Assembly (NCBI GenBank): GCA_046349435.1
Contig: JAXMCI010000003.1
Span: forward strand, 248,001-312,000
Direction of reading: 5' to 3'
DNA length: 64,000 nucleotides
Origin: JAXMCI01 sp046349435
Lineage (GTDB): Bacteria > Pseudomonadota > Alphaproteobacteria > Dongiales > Dongiaceae
A program made the translations under genes and the position numbers. Under the pieces are notes generated by a model. The model was not told the DNA's origin. It searched no databases and was given only the letters and a program-made list of their open reading frames with translations. Shown here piece after piece: positions 25,388 through 36,272 of the stretch (positions within the stretch are counted from its first letter, which is position 1; each line of letters begins with the position of its first letter).

Positions 25388-27493
25388 GTGTCAGGGTCGG
25401 GTACGCGGGCGGTCGGGCGCCCTCAGGCGCAGCAGCCTGGACGCGGAGTTTGCCGCATCCGGTTGCTCGGCAGCTTCGCCATCCAGTCCCCCCTTGGAGA
25501 GGTGCTGACCCCGCGCGGCACCAAGGCCCAGGCGGCGCTCGCCTATCTTGCGCTGCGGCCCGAGCTGAGCAGCCCGCGGAGCACCGTGATGGGGCTGCTG
25601 TGGAGCGATCGCAGCCAGCCACAGGCGCAGGCGAGCCTGCGAACCTGCCTTTCCGAGATCAGGGCTGCGCTGAAGGAGGCCGACCTGCTGGCAGCCGTCG
25701 GCGATGTCGTCATGCTCCGTGCCGACCGGGTCAGCATAGACGCCATGGATCTGCAGGCCGTGGGGGGCGATGCCAAGCCGCTCGCTCCGGGGCCGACCTG
25801 GTCGGGCGAGCTGCTGACCAACCTTGACGGCGTCGACCCGCAATTCGACGAGTGGCTCTTCTTCGAGCGGTCGCGACTTCAGCGGGAGTACTGTACGGAG
25901 TTGGAGGCGCGCATGCAGGGGGCGCTGCGCGACCAGCGCTGGCCCGAGGCTGCCGCCCTCGCCGATGCGGTCCTGAGGGTGGAGCCGGCCAGCGAGGTGG
26001 CGCATCGCGCGCGCATCACCTGCGACGCCAGCACCGGCGACGTGGGAAGTGCCCTGCGGCAGTACGAGCTCCTGCGCCAGACGCTGGCCCGGACCCTTGA
26101 TGCGGTGCCGTCGCCGGAGACGGAGGAACTCGTGCGCCGGCTGCGCGCCGGCCGCCGCTCGCAGCAGCCGCAAGGCGCTAGGGCGCACGACGGTGAGCAG
26201 GAGCGGGCCAGCACGACCGTGACGGCGCACGCCGCCCCGGCGACGGGGACCCTGCGGACAGCCGCCTGGAGCCTTATGCCGACAGTGGCGGTGCTGCCGT
26301 TCGTGAACATGAGCGGCGACCCGGAGCAGCAATACTTCAGCGATGGGATCACCGAGGACCTGATCACCGCGCTGGCGCGTTTCAGGACAATATCCGTCGT
26401 GTCCCGGACGTCGTCTTTCGGCTATCGCGATGTCGCCATGGACTTGCGTCGGGTCGCCGACGAGCTCGGGGTGCGGTTCATCGTCGAGGGCAGTGTACGG
26501 AAGCTTGGCCGGCGCGTACGGATCACTGCGCAGCTGATCAATGCGGCGACCAACCACCATGTCTGGGCCGAGAACTACGACGTCGAGATCGACAGGCTGT
26601 TCGAGATACAGGACGAGGTGACGCGACGGGTCGTTGCCACCATGGTGCCGCGCATCGAGTCGGAGAGCGTGGAGATTGCGCGCCGTCGGCCGACCGGCGA
26701 CATGAAGGCCTATGATTTCTTCCTGAAAGGGAAGGCTGCCTATCAAGTAGCGATCGAGGGCCGGGCGTCGATGGCGGAGGCGCGAGAGTTCTTTCACAAG
26801 GCAGTGGAGCTGGATGTCGAGTTCGCCGGACCGTACAGCTACCTGGCGTGCATCGAGGACGTCCAGACGATGTACCGTGATGCCGGGCAGCCGCTCGGTC
26901 CGTTCCGCGAGCGCGCCCTGGCCTTTGCCGCCAGGGCCGTGCTGCTGGACAGCGGCGATCCACATTCTCATCTCTGCCTGTGCTGGGCCCACATGTGGCG
27001 GCGCGAGTTCGCGGCCGCGCGGAAGCATCTCGACATCTCCGCGAAGCTCAATCCCAACGATGCTGACTTCGCGGTCGACCGCGGCACTACCCTGGCCTTT
27101 CTCGGAGAGCCGGAGGCTGCGGTTCAGACGATCCGCTCGGCAATGCGCCTGAACCAGGGCCACCGCGATTCCTACCTGAGCGACCTGGCCGAGGCGTGCT
27201 TCGTGGCCCGCGAGTACGGAGCAATGCTGGAGCTTGCGGCCGGTGTCCGCGATCCATACCTCCGCTTCACGGCGTGGAAGACGGCCGCGTACGCGCTCGA
27301 CGGCCAGCGAGATAAGGCGCGAGAATGCGCGCACCGCTTCGTCGAGAATGTGCGCGAGATCTGGGCGCCCGGCATTCCTGCAACACCGGCGGCATTTGTG
27401 TCTTGGGTCCTTGACTTTTCTCCGTTTCAGAGGCAACAGGATCTGGAGCACCTCATTGAGGGGCTCAGAGGCGCGGGTCTTCCGGTTGCGTGA
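25388..27493 (+). CDS. Regulator with wHTH-BTAD, TolB-like and TPR domains
   Basis: A 701-aa protein. From about residue 20 it shows a winged-helix/BTAD part typical of AfsR/SARP-type activators (RIRLLGSFAIQSPLGEVLTP, ALAYLALRPELSSPRSTVMG, QASLRTCLSEIRAALK). A TolB-like domain follows (VAVLPFVNMSGDPEQQYFSD, GITEDLITALARF, YVEGSVRK-like FIVEGSVRKLGRRVRITAQL), then TPR-like helices (RGTTLAFLGEPEAAVQTIRS). GTG at 25388 is chosen because GAGGGAG sits about 10 bases upstream; the ORF can extend to 25256 but no binding site is there. Such proteins sense or relay signals and activate nearby genes. The YcaO operon just downstream is the obvious candidate target. Confidence 0.75.
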   Translation: MSGSGTRAVGRPQAQQPGRGVCRIRLLGSFAIQSPLGEVLTPRGTKAQAALAYLALRPELSSPRSTVMGLLWSDRSQPQAQASLRTCLSEIRAALKEADLLAAVGDVVMLRADRVSIDAMDLQAVGGDAKPLAPGPTWSGELLTNLDGVDPQFDEWLFFERSRLQREYCTELEARMQGALRDQRWPEAAALADAVLRVEPASEVAHRARITCDASTGDVGSALRQYELLRQTLARTLDAVPSPETEELVRRLRAGRRSQQPQGARAHDGEQERASTTVTAHAAPATGTLRTAAWSLMPTVAVLPFVNMSGDPEQQYFSDGITEDLITALARFRTISVVSRTSSFGYRDVAMDLRRVADELGVRFIVEGSVRKLGRRVRITAQLINAATNHHVWAENYDVEIDRLFEIQDEVTRRVVATMVPRIESESVEIARRRPTGDMKAYDFFLKGKAAYQVAIEGRASMAEAREFFHKAVELDVEFAGPYSYLACIEDVQTMYRDAGQPLGPFRERALAFAARAVLLDSGDPHSHLCLCWAHMWRREFAAARKHLDISAKLNPNDADFAVDRGTTLAFLGEPEAAVQTIRSAMRLNQGHRDSYLSDLAEACFVAREYGAMLELAAGVRDPYLRFTAWKTAAYALDGQRDKARECAHRFVENVREIWAPGIPATPAAFVSWVLDFSPFQRQQDLEHLIEGLRGAGLPVA

Positions 27494-27579
27494 TTCATCG
27501 GAGACCCTGTGGACCAAAAACCAAAAGAGTGTGGTGTTGGACCGATTTGCGAGGTGAGGATCAGGGGAGAGTAAAGGTC

Positions 27580-27912
27580 ATGAGGACCAAGAAGGGGACG
27601 AGCGGAAGAAGCTCAAGGAGCCTGCAGGGCCAAGCCGCGCGACGTTCTGTGCCCAAGAAGGGATCGGGACGTACGCGGGAGATCTCGGCGCCCGCGACCT
27701 CGATCATTGTGCGTGACACTGATGGAAACATCTATTGGTTTCCCGGCGATACGCTCCATCCGCTGCAGAACGCGGAAGCCGATCAGCTGATCTATCGCCT
27801 GATCGCGGAGAAATGCAGCCGGTTGATCGATGTCAACTTCGCGATGGTCTCGAAGAAGTCGGGATCACTGGACGAGGTCTTGTCGGAAATCCGGACCAAG
27901 GGGACTAAATAG
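27580..27912 (+). CDS. Orphan 110-aa protein upstream of YcaO; candidate precursor or partner
   Basis: I do not recognise this protein. It has a very basic, Ser/Gly/Arg-rich first 40 residues (MRTKKGTSGRSSRSLQGQ...) and a folded-looking second half with IIVRDTDGNIYWFPGDTLHP, LIYRLIAEKCSRLIDVNFAM and one Cys (79). ATG at 27580 follows GGGGAGAGTAAAGGTC. It ends 21 bases before the YcaO start, so the two are probably co-transcribed. It could be a RiPP precursor, a substrate-binding partner or an unrelated small protein; length and fold-like ending do not favour a simple peptide precursor. Confidence 0.6.
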   Translation: MRTKKGTSGRSSRSLQGQAARRSVPKKGSGRTREISAPATSIIVRDTDGNIYWFPGDTLHPLQNAEADQLIYRLIAEKCSRLIDVNFAMVSKKSGSLDEVLSEIRTKGTK

Positions 27913-27933
27913 TCGATCCCGGCGCGAGCGCGC

Positions 27934-29205
27934 GTGCCGCATCGCGGACGAGGAGCCTCGGGCGCATCGGCGGGCTGGGGTCTGCCCGATGGCGGCCGAA
28001 AGCGCTTCTGGCACGGGACGCATCGGCTGGCGACGCCTGCCGAGACCTTGGCGGTAGCGGGTCGTCATGCCGGCTCGGTCGGCGTTACCCGCCTCGCCAA
28101 CATCTCGGGTCTCGACTATCTCGGGATACCGATCTTCGCCGCGGTGCGCCCGAACGGACGCTCGCTGTCCGTCGCTCAAGGCAAGGGACTCGACGAGGGC
28201 GCGGCCCGCGTCTCCGCGCTGATGGAGGCGGTGGAGTTCGCCCATGCCGAGGAGATACGAGCGCCGATCATCGCAGGCTCCTTCGAGCGGCTTCGCCGCC
28301 GCCACCGCGTCGCTGCGCTCGATCGCCTGCCGCGCGCCGCCGGGCGACGCCTCCCCGCCGGGCGCGAGATCGCCTGGATAGGCGGCACCATCCTGGCGGA
28401 CTCGAGCCCTGTCCTGGTGCCGTTCGAGATGGTGCATCTGGACCTGACACTGCCGCGGCGATCCGACGCCGGCTATTTCGTGCAGGGCAGCAACGGCTTG
28501 GCATCCGGCAATCATGCCATCGAGGCGATCTGCGCCGGCTTGTGCGAGCTCATCGAGCGCGACGCGTTCAGCCTGTGGCTGTGCCGCGGCTCCGTCGAAC
28601 GGGCTCGGCGGCGCATCGATCTGGCGACCGTGGACGACGCGGATTGCGCCGACCTGATCGCGCTCCTGTCGGGACGCGAGATGTCGGTCGCGGTCTGGGA
28701 CGCGACCACGGAGATCGGCGTTCCGACGTTCTTGTGCCGTATTCGGGAGACCACACGGAACGACCGGTCCCGCCTGGGCGCGTTCTGGGGGAGCGGCTGC
28801 CATCCGGCGCCCGGGATCGCGCTGGCGCGCGCGATCACCGAGTCAGCCCAGACGCGGCTGACCTTCGTCGCGGGCGCCAGGGACGACCTGCGGCCCGTCG
28901 ACTACCGCGAGGATCCGGCGCGGGCGCTGCTCGATCATCTGCAGGACCTGTGGGACGCAAGGCAGGGTCCGCGCTCGTTTTCCGAGGTGCCGAGCCTGGC
29001 GACGCCGACGCTGGCGGGCGATCTGGCCGTCCTCAACGCCCGCTTGCTGCGCAGCGGGTTCCCGGAGGTCATCGTCGTCGATCTCACGCGCCCCGAGCTC
29101 GGCATTCCCGTGTGTCGTGTGATCGTCCCCGGCCTCGAGGCGTCCCATCAATCGTCGGGCTACGTCCAAGGCGCCCGTGCTCTCGCGCTGCGCGGCCGGC
29201 GATGA
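27934..29205 (+). CDS. YcaO-type ATP-dependent enzyme, TfuA-linked
   Basis: A 423-aa YcaO-family protein. YcaO enzymes activate a peptide backbone amide with ATP, giving azolines or, with TfuA, thioamides. The ATP/Mg residues are visible: Glu98/Glu101 in SALMEAVEFAHAEE, Glu205/Glu208 in GLCELIERDAFSLW, and Glu303, Gln306 and Arg308 in ARAITESAQTRL. The N-terminus GTHRLATPAETLAVA and the block GIPIFAAVRPNGRSLSVAQG are family features. The Pro-rich C-terminal tail of azoline-forming YcaO proteins is absent. GTG at 27934 gives this length. The stop overlaps the tfuA start by four bases, a strong sign they work together. Confidence 0.88.
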   Translation: MPHRGRGASGASAGWGLPDGGRKRFWHGTHRLATPAETLAVAGRHAGSVGVTRLANISGLDYLGIPIFAAVRPNGRSLSVAQGKGLDEGAARVSALMEAVEFAHAEEIRAPIIAGSFERLRRRHRVAALDRLPRAAGRRLPAGREIAWIGGTILADSSPVLVPFEMVHLDLTLPRRSDAGYFVQGSNGLASGNHAIEAICAGLCELIERDAFSLWLCRGSVERARRRIDLATVDDADCADLIALLSGREMSVAVWDATTEIGVPTFLCRIRETTRNDRSRLGAFWGSGCHPAPGIALARAITESAQTRLTFVAGARDDLRPVDYREDPARALLDHLQDLWDARQGPRSFSEVPSLATPTLAGDLAVLNARLLRSGFPEVIVVDLTRPELGIPVCRVIVPGLEASHQSSGYVQGARALALRGRR

Positions 29206-29975
29206 CTCGCGCTGCCGTTTTCGCCGGGCCCACGCTGTTCCAGGAACGCAGCCGGCCGGCCGGTTCCATCACGTGGCTTCCGCCTGCCGGGCAGGGCGAT
29301 CTCTGTCGGGCCGTGCGGGCGGGCTTCGCAGTGATCGGGCTGGTCGACGGGCTGTTCGAGACCGGCCCCGCGGTCCAGCACAAGGAGATCCTGTGGGCGA
29401 TGAGCCGCGGGGTTCATGTGCTCGGCGCCGCGAGCATGGGCGCGTTGCGGGCCGCCGAGCTGGCAGAGTACGGCATGGTCGGGATCGGGCAGATCTACCT
29501 GGATTTCCGCCTCGGCCGGCTGGAGAGGGATGACGAGGTCGCAGTCTTGCACGCCCCCGCCGAGCTGGGCTTCCGTCCCCTCACCGAAGCCATGGTCGAT
29601 ATCCGGGCAACCCTGCAGCGGGCCCTCGCGGCGAAGATCGTCAGTCCCGGGCTGGCCGAACGCATGATCTCGACGGGCGAGCAGATGTTCTTCAAGGACC
29701 GCCGCTGGGAGGATCTGCTGGCGGCCGCCGCCGACCGCCGGCGGGCGGCGAGCCTCGCGCGACTGCGCGCCTGGCTGCCGGACAACCGGGTGTCGCTCAA
29801 GCGCCGGGATGCTCTGGAGATGGTGGCCGCCGTCGGACAGCTCCTCAAGGGCAATCGGTCCCCGCATCGCCCCTCCTTCATCTTCCAGAGGACTGCGGAC
29901 TGGAACACGCTCCTGAAGGCCGCCCGGCGGTCGTCGGCCCTGGGCGAGGACGGCGCGGCGCCCGGGTCCAGGTAG
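29202..29975 (+). CDS. TfuA-like protein
   Basis: A 257-aa TfuA-like protein. Such proteins occur next to YcaO genes and are thought to help deliver sulfur or activate the amide during thioamide formation, as shown for McrA thioglycine in archaea. Recognisable stretches are VFAGPTLFQ, FAVIGLVDGLFETGPAVQHK, EILWAMSRGVHVLGAASMGA and LRAAELAEYGMVGIGQIYLD, followed by the DDEVAVLHAPAELGFRPLTE region. ATG at 29202 overlaps the YcaO stop (ATGA). A sulfur donor protein is not encoded next to it. Confidence 0.87.
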   Translation: MTRAAVFAGPTLFQERSRPAGSITWLPPAGQGDLCRAVRAGFAVIGLVDGLFETGPAVQHKEILWAMSRGVHVLGAASMGALRAAELAEYGMVGIGQIYLDFRLGRLERDDEVAVLHAPAELGFRPLTEAMVDIRATLQRALAAKIVSPGLAERMISTGEQMFFKDRRWEDLLAAAADRRRAASLARLRAWLPDNRVSLKRRDALEMVAAVGQLLKGNRSPHRPSFIFQRTADWNTLLKAARRSSALGEDGAAPGSR

Positions 29976-30119
29976 GTATTCCGCACGGGTACGGAGTCAT
30001 TTTGCGATCTTTTTGCGGCCGGCTTGTCGTGCTCTCGCGGCCGGCTATCGCCCCTGCCCGATCCTTGGCTCGTCAGCCTGGTCCATCCCGGACAGGCAGA
30101 TGGGCAAAGGAGAGGAAAG

Positions 30120-30374
30120 ATGTCGAAGATCCAGACCATGACGCTGATCGCTCTGGCCAGCATCGGCATGATGTCTATGGCGCCGGTCGCCCGCGCCGAC
30201 GATGGTGCTTCGCAGCATGCCTATCAGGAGAACCGAGCGCTGCGCGACATCGCTACGCTGCATCGCGGTGACGACAACGTCAACCAGACCGCCAGCCGTC
30301 CGGTGCAGTCGGCAGCCGTCCCGGGCGTCGCCGGGTGCGTGGGCCCGGCGGCCGCCTGCAACCCGGCGCAGTAA
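30120..30374 (+). CDS. Secreted 84-aa peptide with two C-terminal Cys; candidate modified peptide
   Basis: An 84-aa protein with a clear Sec signal peptide (MSKIQTMTLIALASIGMMSM, cleaved after ARA at residue 26) and a short mature part. Its C-terminus GCVGPAAACNPAQ has Cys73 and Cys80 in a Gly/Ala-rich tail. AAAGGAGAGGAAAG is a very strong binding site for ATG 30120. It lies 145 bases after tfuA on the same strand and ends just before a hairpin. It could be the peptide modified by YcaO/TfuA, with the signal peptide as leader, or an ordinary exported protein. I do not recognise the family. Confidence 0.65.
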   Translation: MSKIQTMTLIALASIGMMSMAPVARADDGASQHAYQENRALRDIATLHRGDDNVNQTASRPVQSAAVPGVAGCVGPAAACNPAQ

Positions 30375-30393
30375 TTTTTCCCGGGCACTCGTC

Positions 30394-30420
30394 GGCGGGG
30401 GCCGGTCGCCGGCCCCCGCC
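30394..30420. terminator. Perfect 12-bp hairpin between converging genes
   Basis: GGCGGGGGCCGG and CCGGCCCCCGCC are exact complements around a TCG loop, between the 84-aa peptide gene and the greA stop at 30424. With no T run on either side it may end both transcripts by a GC-rich hairpin. Confidence 0.7.
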
Positions 30421-30423
30421 GCG

Positions 30424-30897
30424 CTACTTGAACGCCAGCCGCACCACCTCGTAGGACTTGGACCCGCCGGGGGTCGAGACCTCGACGGTGTCGCCGACCT
30501 TCTTGCCGATCAGGGCGCGGGCCAGCGGCGAGGAGATCGAGAGGCGGCCGGCGGAGATGTCGGACTCGTCCTGGCCGACCAGCTGGTACTTGATCTTCTC
30601 CTCGGTATCCTCGTCGACCAGGGTGACGGTGGCGCCGAAGATGACCTGCTTGCCGGACAGCTTCTTGACGTCGATGACCTCGGCCCGGGCGATCTTGTCC
30701 TCCAGCTCGGCGACGCGCCCCTCGATGAAGCTCTGCCGTTCGCGGGCGGCGTGGTACTCGGCGTTCTCCGAGAGGTCGCCATGCTCGCGCGCCTCGGCGA
30801 TCGCCCGGATCACCGCCGGACGCTCCACCCCCTTGAGGTGCTTCAGCTCTTCTTCGAGGCGGGCAAACCCTTCCGCCGTCATCGGAATCTTCAACAT
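30424..30897 (-). CDS. greA: Transcription elongation factor GreA
   Basis: A 157-aa GreA. It has an N-terminal coiled coil (MTAEGFARLEEELKHLKGVE, EHGDLSENAEYHAARERQSF, with the acidic tip D41/E44 of DLSENAEY) and a C-terminal FKBP-like domain (ATVTLVDEDTEEKIKYQLVG, GRLSISSPLARALIGKKVGD). GreA rescues backtracked RNA polymerase by cleaving the transcript 3' end. The ATG at 30897 and length fit the family. It follows carB on the same strand, 84 bases downstream, a gene order common in alphaproteobacteria. Confidence 0.96.
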   Translation of the reverse strand: MLKIPMTAEGFARLEEELKHLKGVERPAVIRAIAEAREHGDLSENAEYHAARERQSFIEGRVAELEDKIARAEVIDVKKLSGKQVIFGATVTLVDEDTEEKIKYQLVGQDESDISAGRLSISSPLARALIGKKVGDTVEVSTPGGSKSYEVVRLAFK

Positions 30898-30981
30898 CGC
30901 CCTGCCGTTTCGTACGGGGATACCGGGCCCCCGAGGGCCCGGAGACAAAGCTGATCCACCCGGCCGGACCTCGCGGCCCGG

Positions 30982-34224
<3,243 letters not shown>

Positions 34225-34264
34225 GATCCGCCGCTGACCCCCGCCCCCGGTGCGTTCATCCGCC

Positions 34265-35431
34265 TCAGCGCGCGTCCATCAGCGCGACGAAGCGATCGAA
34301 GAGATAGTGGCTGTCCTGCGGCCCGGGGGAGGCCTCCGGATGGTACTGCACGGAGAAGACCGGGCGCTCGGTCATGCGCAGCCCCTCGAGCGAGCCGTCG
34401 AACAGCGAGACATGGGTCGTCTCGACCCCCGGCGGCAGCGATTCCGGCAGCACCATGAAGCCGTGGTTCTGGCTGGTGATCTCGACCTTGCCGGTGGCGA
34501 GGTCCTTGACCGGGTGGTTCGCGCCGCGATGGCCGCAATGCATCTTCCGGGTGGCGCCGCCGAGCGCCAGCCCGAGCAGCTGGTGGCCGAGGCAGATGCC
34601 GAAGATCGGCAGGCCGGTCTCGATCAGCCGGCGCAGCACCGGCACGGCGTAGACGCCGGTGGCCGCCGGGTCGCCCGGGCCGTTGGACAGGAAGATGCCG
34701 TCGGGCCGGTGCCGCAGGATCTCCTCGGCGGTGGCCTCGGCCGGCACCACCGTGACGGCGCAGCCGGCGCTGGCGAGGCAGCGCAGGATGTTGCGCTTGG
34801 CGCCGTAGTCGACCGCCACGACGTGGTGGCGCGGCGCCGCCTGCCGGCCGTAGCCGGTGCCGGGCTGCCAGGCCGTCTCGTCCCAGCGATAGGTCTGCCG
34901 GCAGCTCACCTCCTTGGCGAGGTCCATGCCCTCGAGCCCCGGCCAGGCGGCCGCCGCGGCGACCTGCGCCGCCGGATCGAAGCGGCCGGCCGGGTCGTGG
35001 CGCAGCACGCCCGAGGGCGCGCCCCCGTCGCGGATCCGCCGGGTCAGCCGCCGCGTGTCGACCCCGGCCATCCCCACCAGATTCTGGCTGCGCAGCCAGG
35101 CGGCGAGATGCTGGCTCGCCCGCCAGCTCGAGGGCTCGGTGATGTCGGCCGCCAGGATGCAGCCGCGCGCCGCCGCCGTGGCCGTCTCGATGTCCTCGCC
35201 ATTGGCCCCGACATTGCCGATGTGCGGGAAGGTGAAGGCGATCAGCTGCCCGGCATAGGAGGGATCGGTCATGATCTCCTGATAGCCGGTCATCGAGGTG
35301 TTGAAGCAGACCTCGCCGACCGTCTCGCCGACCGCGCCGATGCCGCGGCCCCAGAACAGCGTCCCGTCCGACAGCGCCAGAAGGGCCGTCGAGCCGGGCG
35401 GCACGACGGCTGTCGGGGAACGGTCGCTCAT
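34265..35431 (-). CDS. carA: Carbamoyl-phosphate synthase, small (glutaminase) subunit
   Basis: A 388-aa CarA. Its class I glutaminase has GICLGHQLLGLALG (nucleophile Cys) and the His/Glu pair in SVQYHPEASPGPQD; the N-terminal domain has GEVCFNTSMTGYQEIMTDPS. It supplies ammonia to CarB through a tunnel. ATG at 35431 follows GAGCCTGACCG. The pair carA-carB is on the minus strand, diverging from yqeY. Confidence 0.97.
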   Translation of the reverse strand: MSDRSPTAVVPPGSTALLALSDGTLFWGRGIGAVGETVGEVCFNTSMTGYQEIMTDPSYAGQLIAFTFPHIGNVGANGEDIETATAAARGCILAADITEPSSWRASQHLAAWLRSQNLVGMAGVDTRRLTRRIRDGGAPSGVLRHDPAGRFDPAAQVAAAAAWPGLEGMDLAKEVSCRQTYRWDETAWQPGTGYGRQAAPRHHVVAVDYGAKRNILRCLASAGCAVTVVPAEATAEEILRHRPDGIFLSNGPGDPAATGVYAVPVLRRLIETGLPIFGICLGHQLLGLALGGATRKMHCGHRGANHPVKDLATGKVEITSQNHGFMVLPESLPPGVETTHVSLFDGSLEGLRMTERPVFSVQYHPEASPGPQDSHYLFDRFVALMDAR

Positions 35432-35663
35432 CGGTCAGGCTCCGGGGGGCGCCCTCGCGCAGGCGCAAGGGCACGGCCGATCGGGTGATCGGCGGTCGGG
35501 CGGCTAGATAGGCCAGCGCCGGGCCTGCCGTCAAGCGGAAAGCGGCGCGGATTTACCGCGATTCGTCAACGAGTTAGATTCGCGGCCGGCGGCCGTTCGG
35601 TTGCCAGCCCGGCGAAGCTGGGCTAGGGTCCGCGCCCGATTCACCGGGGAGGAGCGTCCGGCC
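35432..35663. promoter_or_regulatory. Divergent region between carA and yqeY
   Basis: The 232-base gap should hold promoters for carA (leftward) and yqeY (rightward). An AT-richer stretch lies at 35550-35585. No convincing consensus pair was found. GGGGAGGAG at 35646-35654 is the yqeY binding site. Confidence 0.35.
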
Positions 35664-36119
35664 ATGCTGCGCCAGCGTCTGAACGAAGCCCTGAAGCAGG
35701 CGATGAAGGCCCGGGATGCCCGGTCCGTGTCGACGCTGCGGCTGGTGCTGGCGGCGCTCAAGGAACGCGACATCGCCGCCCGCCCGCGCGGCGTCGCCGA
35801 CGGGGTCGACGAGGCCGAGATCGTCGAGATGCTGCACAAGATGGTGCGCCAGCGGCGCGAGAGCATCGCGCTCTACGAGCAGGGCAACCGGCCCGACCTG
35901 GCCAAGGCCGAGGCCGAGGAGATCGCCATCATCGAGGCCTGGCTGCCGCGGCAGATGGACGAGGCCGAGCTGGCCGCCGCGGTCGACGCGGTGGTCGCCG
36001 AGCTCGGCGCCGCCAGCCTCAAGGACATGGGCCGGGTGATGGCGGCGCTGAAGGAGCGCCATGCCGGCCAGATGGACCTCGCCAAGGCCGGCGCGCGGGT
36101 GAAGCAGAAGCTGGGCTGA
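35664..36119 (+). CDS. GatB/YqeY domain-containing protein
   Basis: A 151-aa YqeY-type protein, a helical domain also found at the end of the tRNA amidotransferase subunit GatB. Features: MLRQRLNEALKQAMKARDAR, STLRLVLAALKERDIAAR, LYEQGNRPDLAKAEAEEIAI, WLPRQMDEAELAAAVDAVVA and KDMGRVMAALKERHAGQMDL. It often precedes dnaG-rpoD in alphaproteobacteria, as here; its exact role is unclear, perhaps tRNA-linked. ATG at 35664 has GGGGAGGAG 10 bases upstream. Confidence 0.93.
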   Translation: MLRQRLNEALKQAMKARDARSVSTLRLVLAALKERDIAARPRGVADGVDEAEIVEMLHKMVRQRRESIALYEQGNRPDLAKAEAEEIAIIEAWLPRQMDEAELAAAVDAVVAELGAASLKDMGRVMAALKERHAGQMDLAKAGARVKQKLG

Positions 36120-36272
36120 GGCGGTCCCCCGGCCCGGGCTGGGCCGAACCGGACCGGACTGGGCCGGCCGACCCCGCTATCCCCATGTTCCACAGGCCCG
36201 GCGAGGCGATCGCGTCGCCTGCGGCCGGCGCTTCGGCTACACTGGTTAACGGCGCGGGGCAGCGGGACGCGG

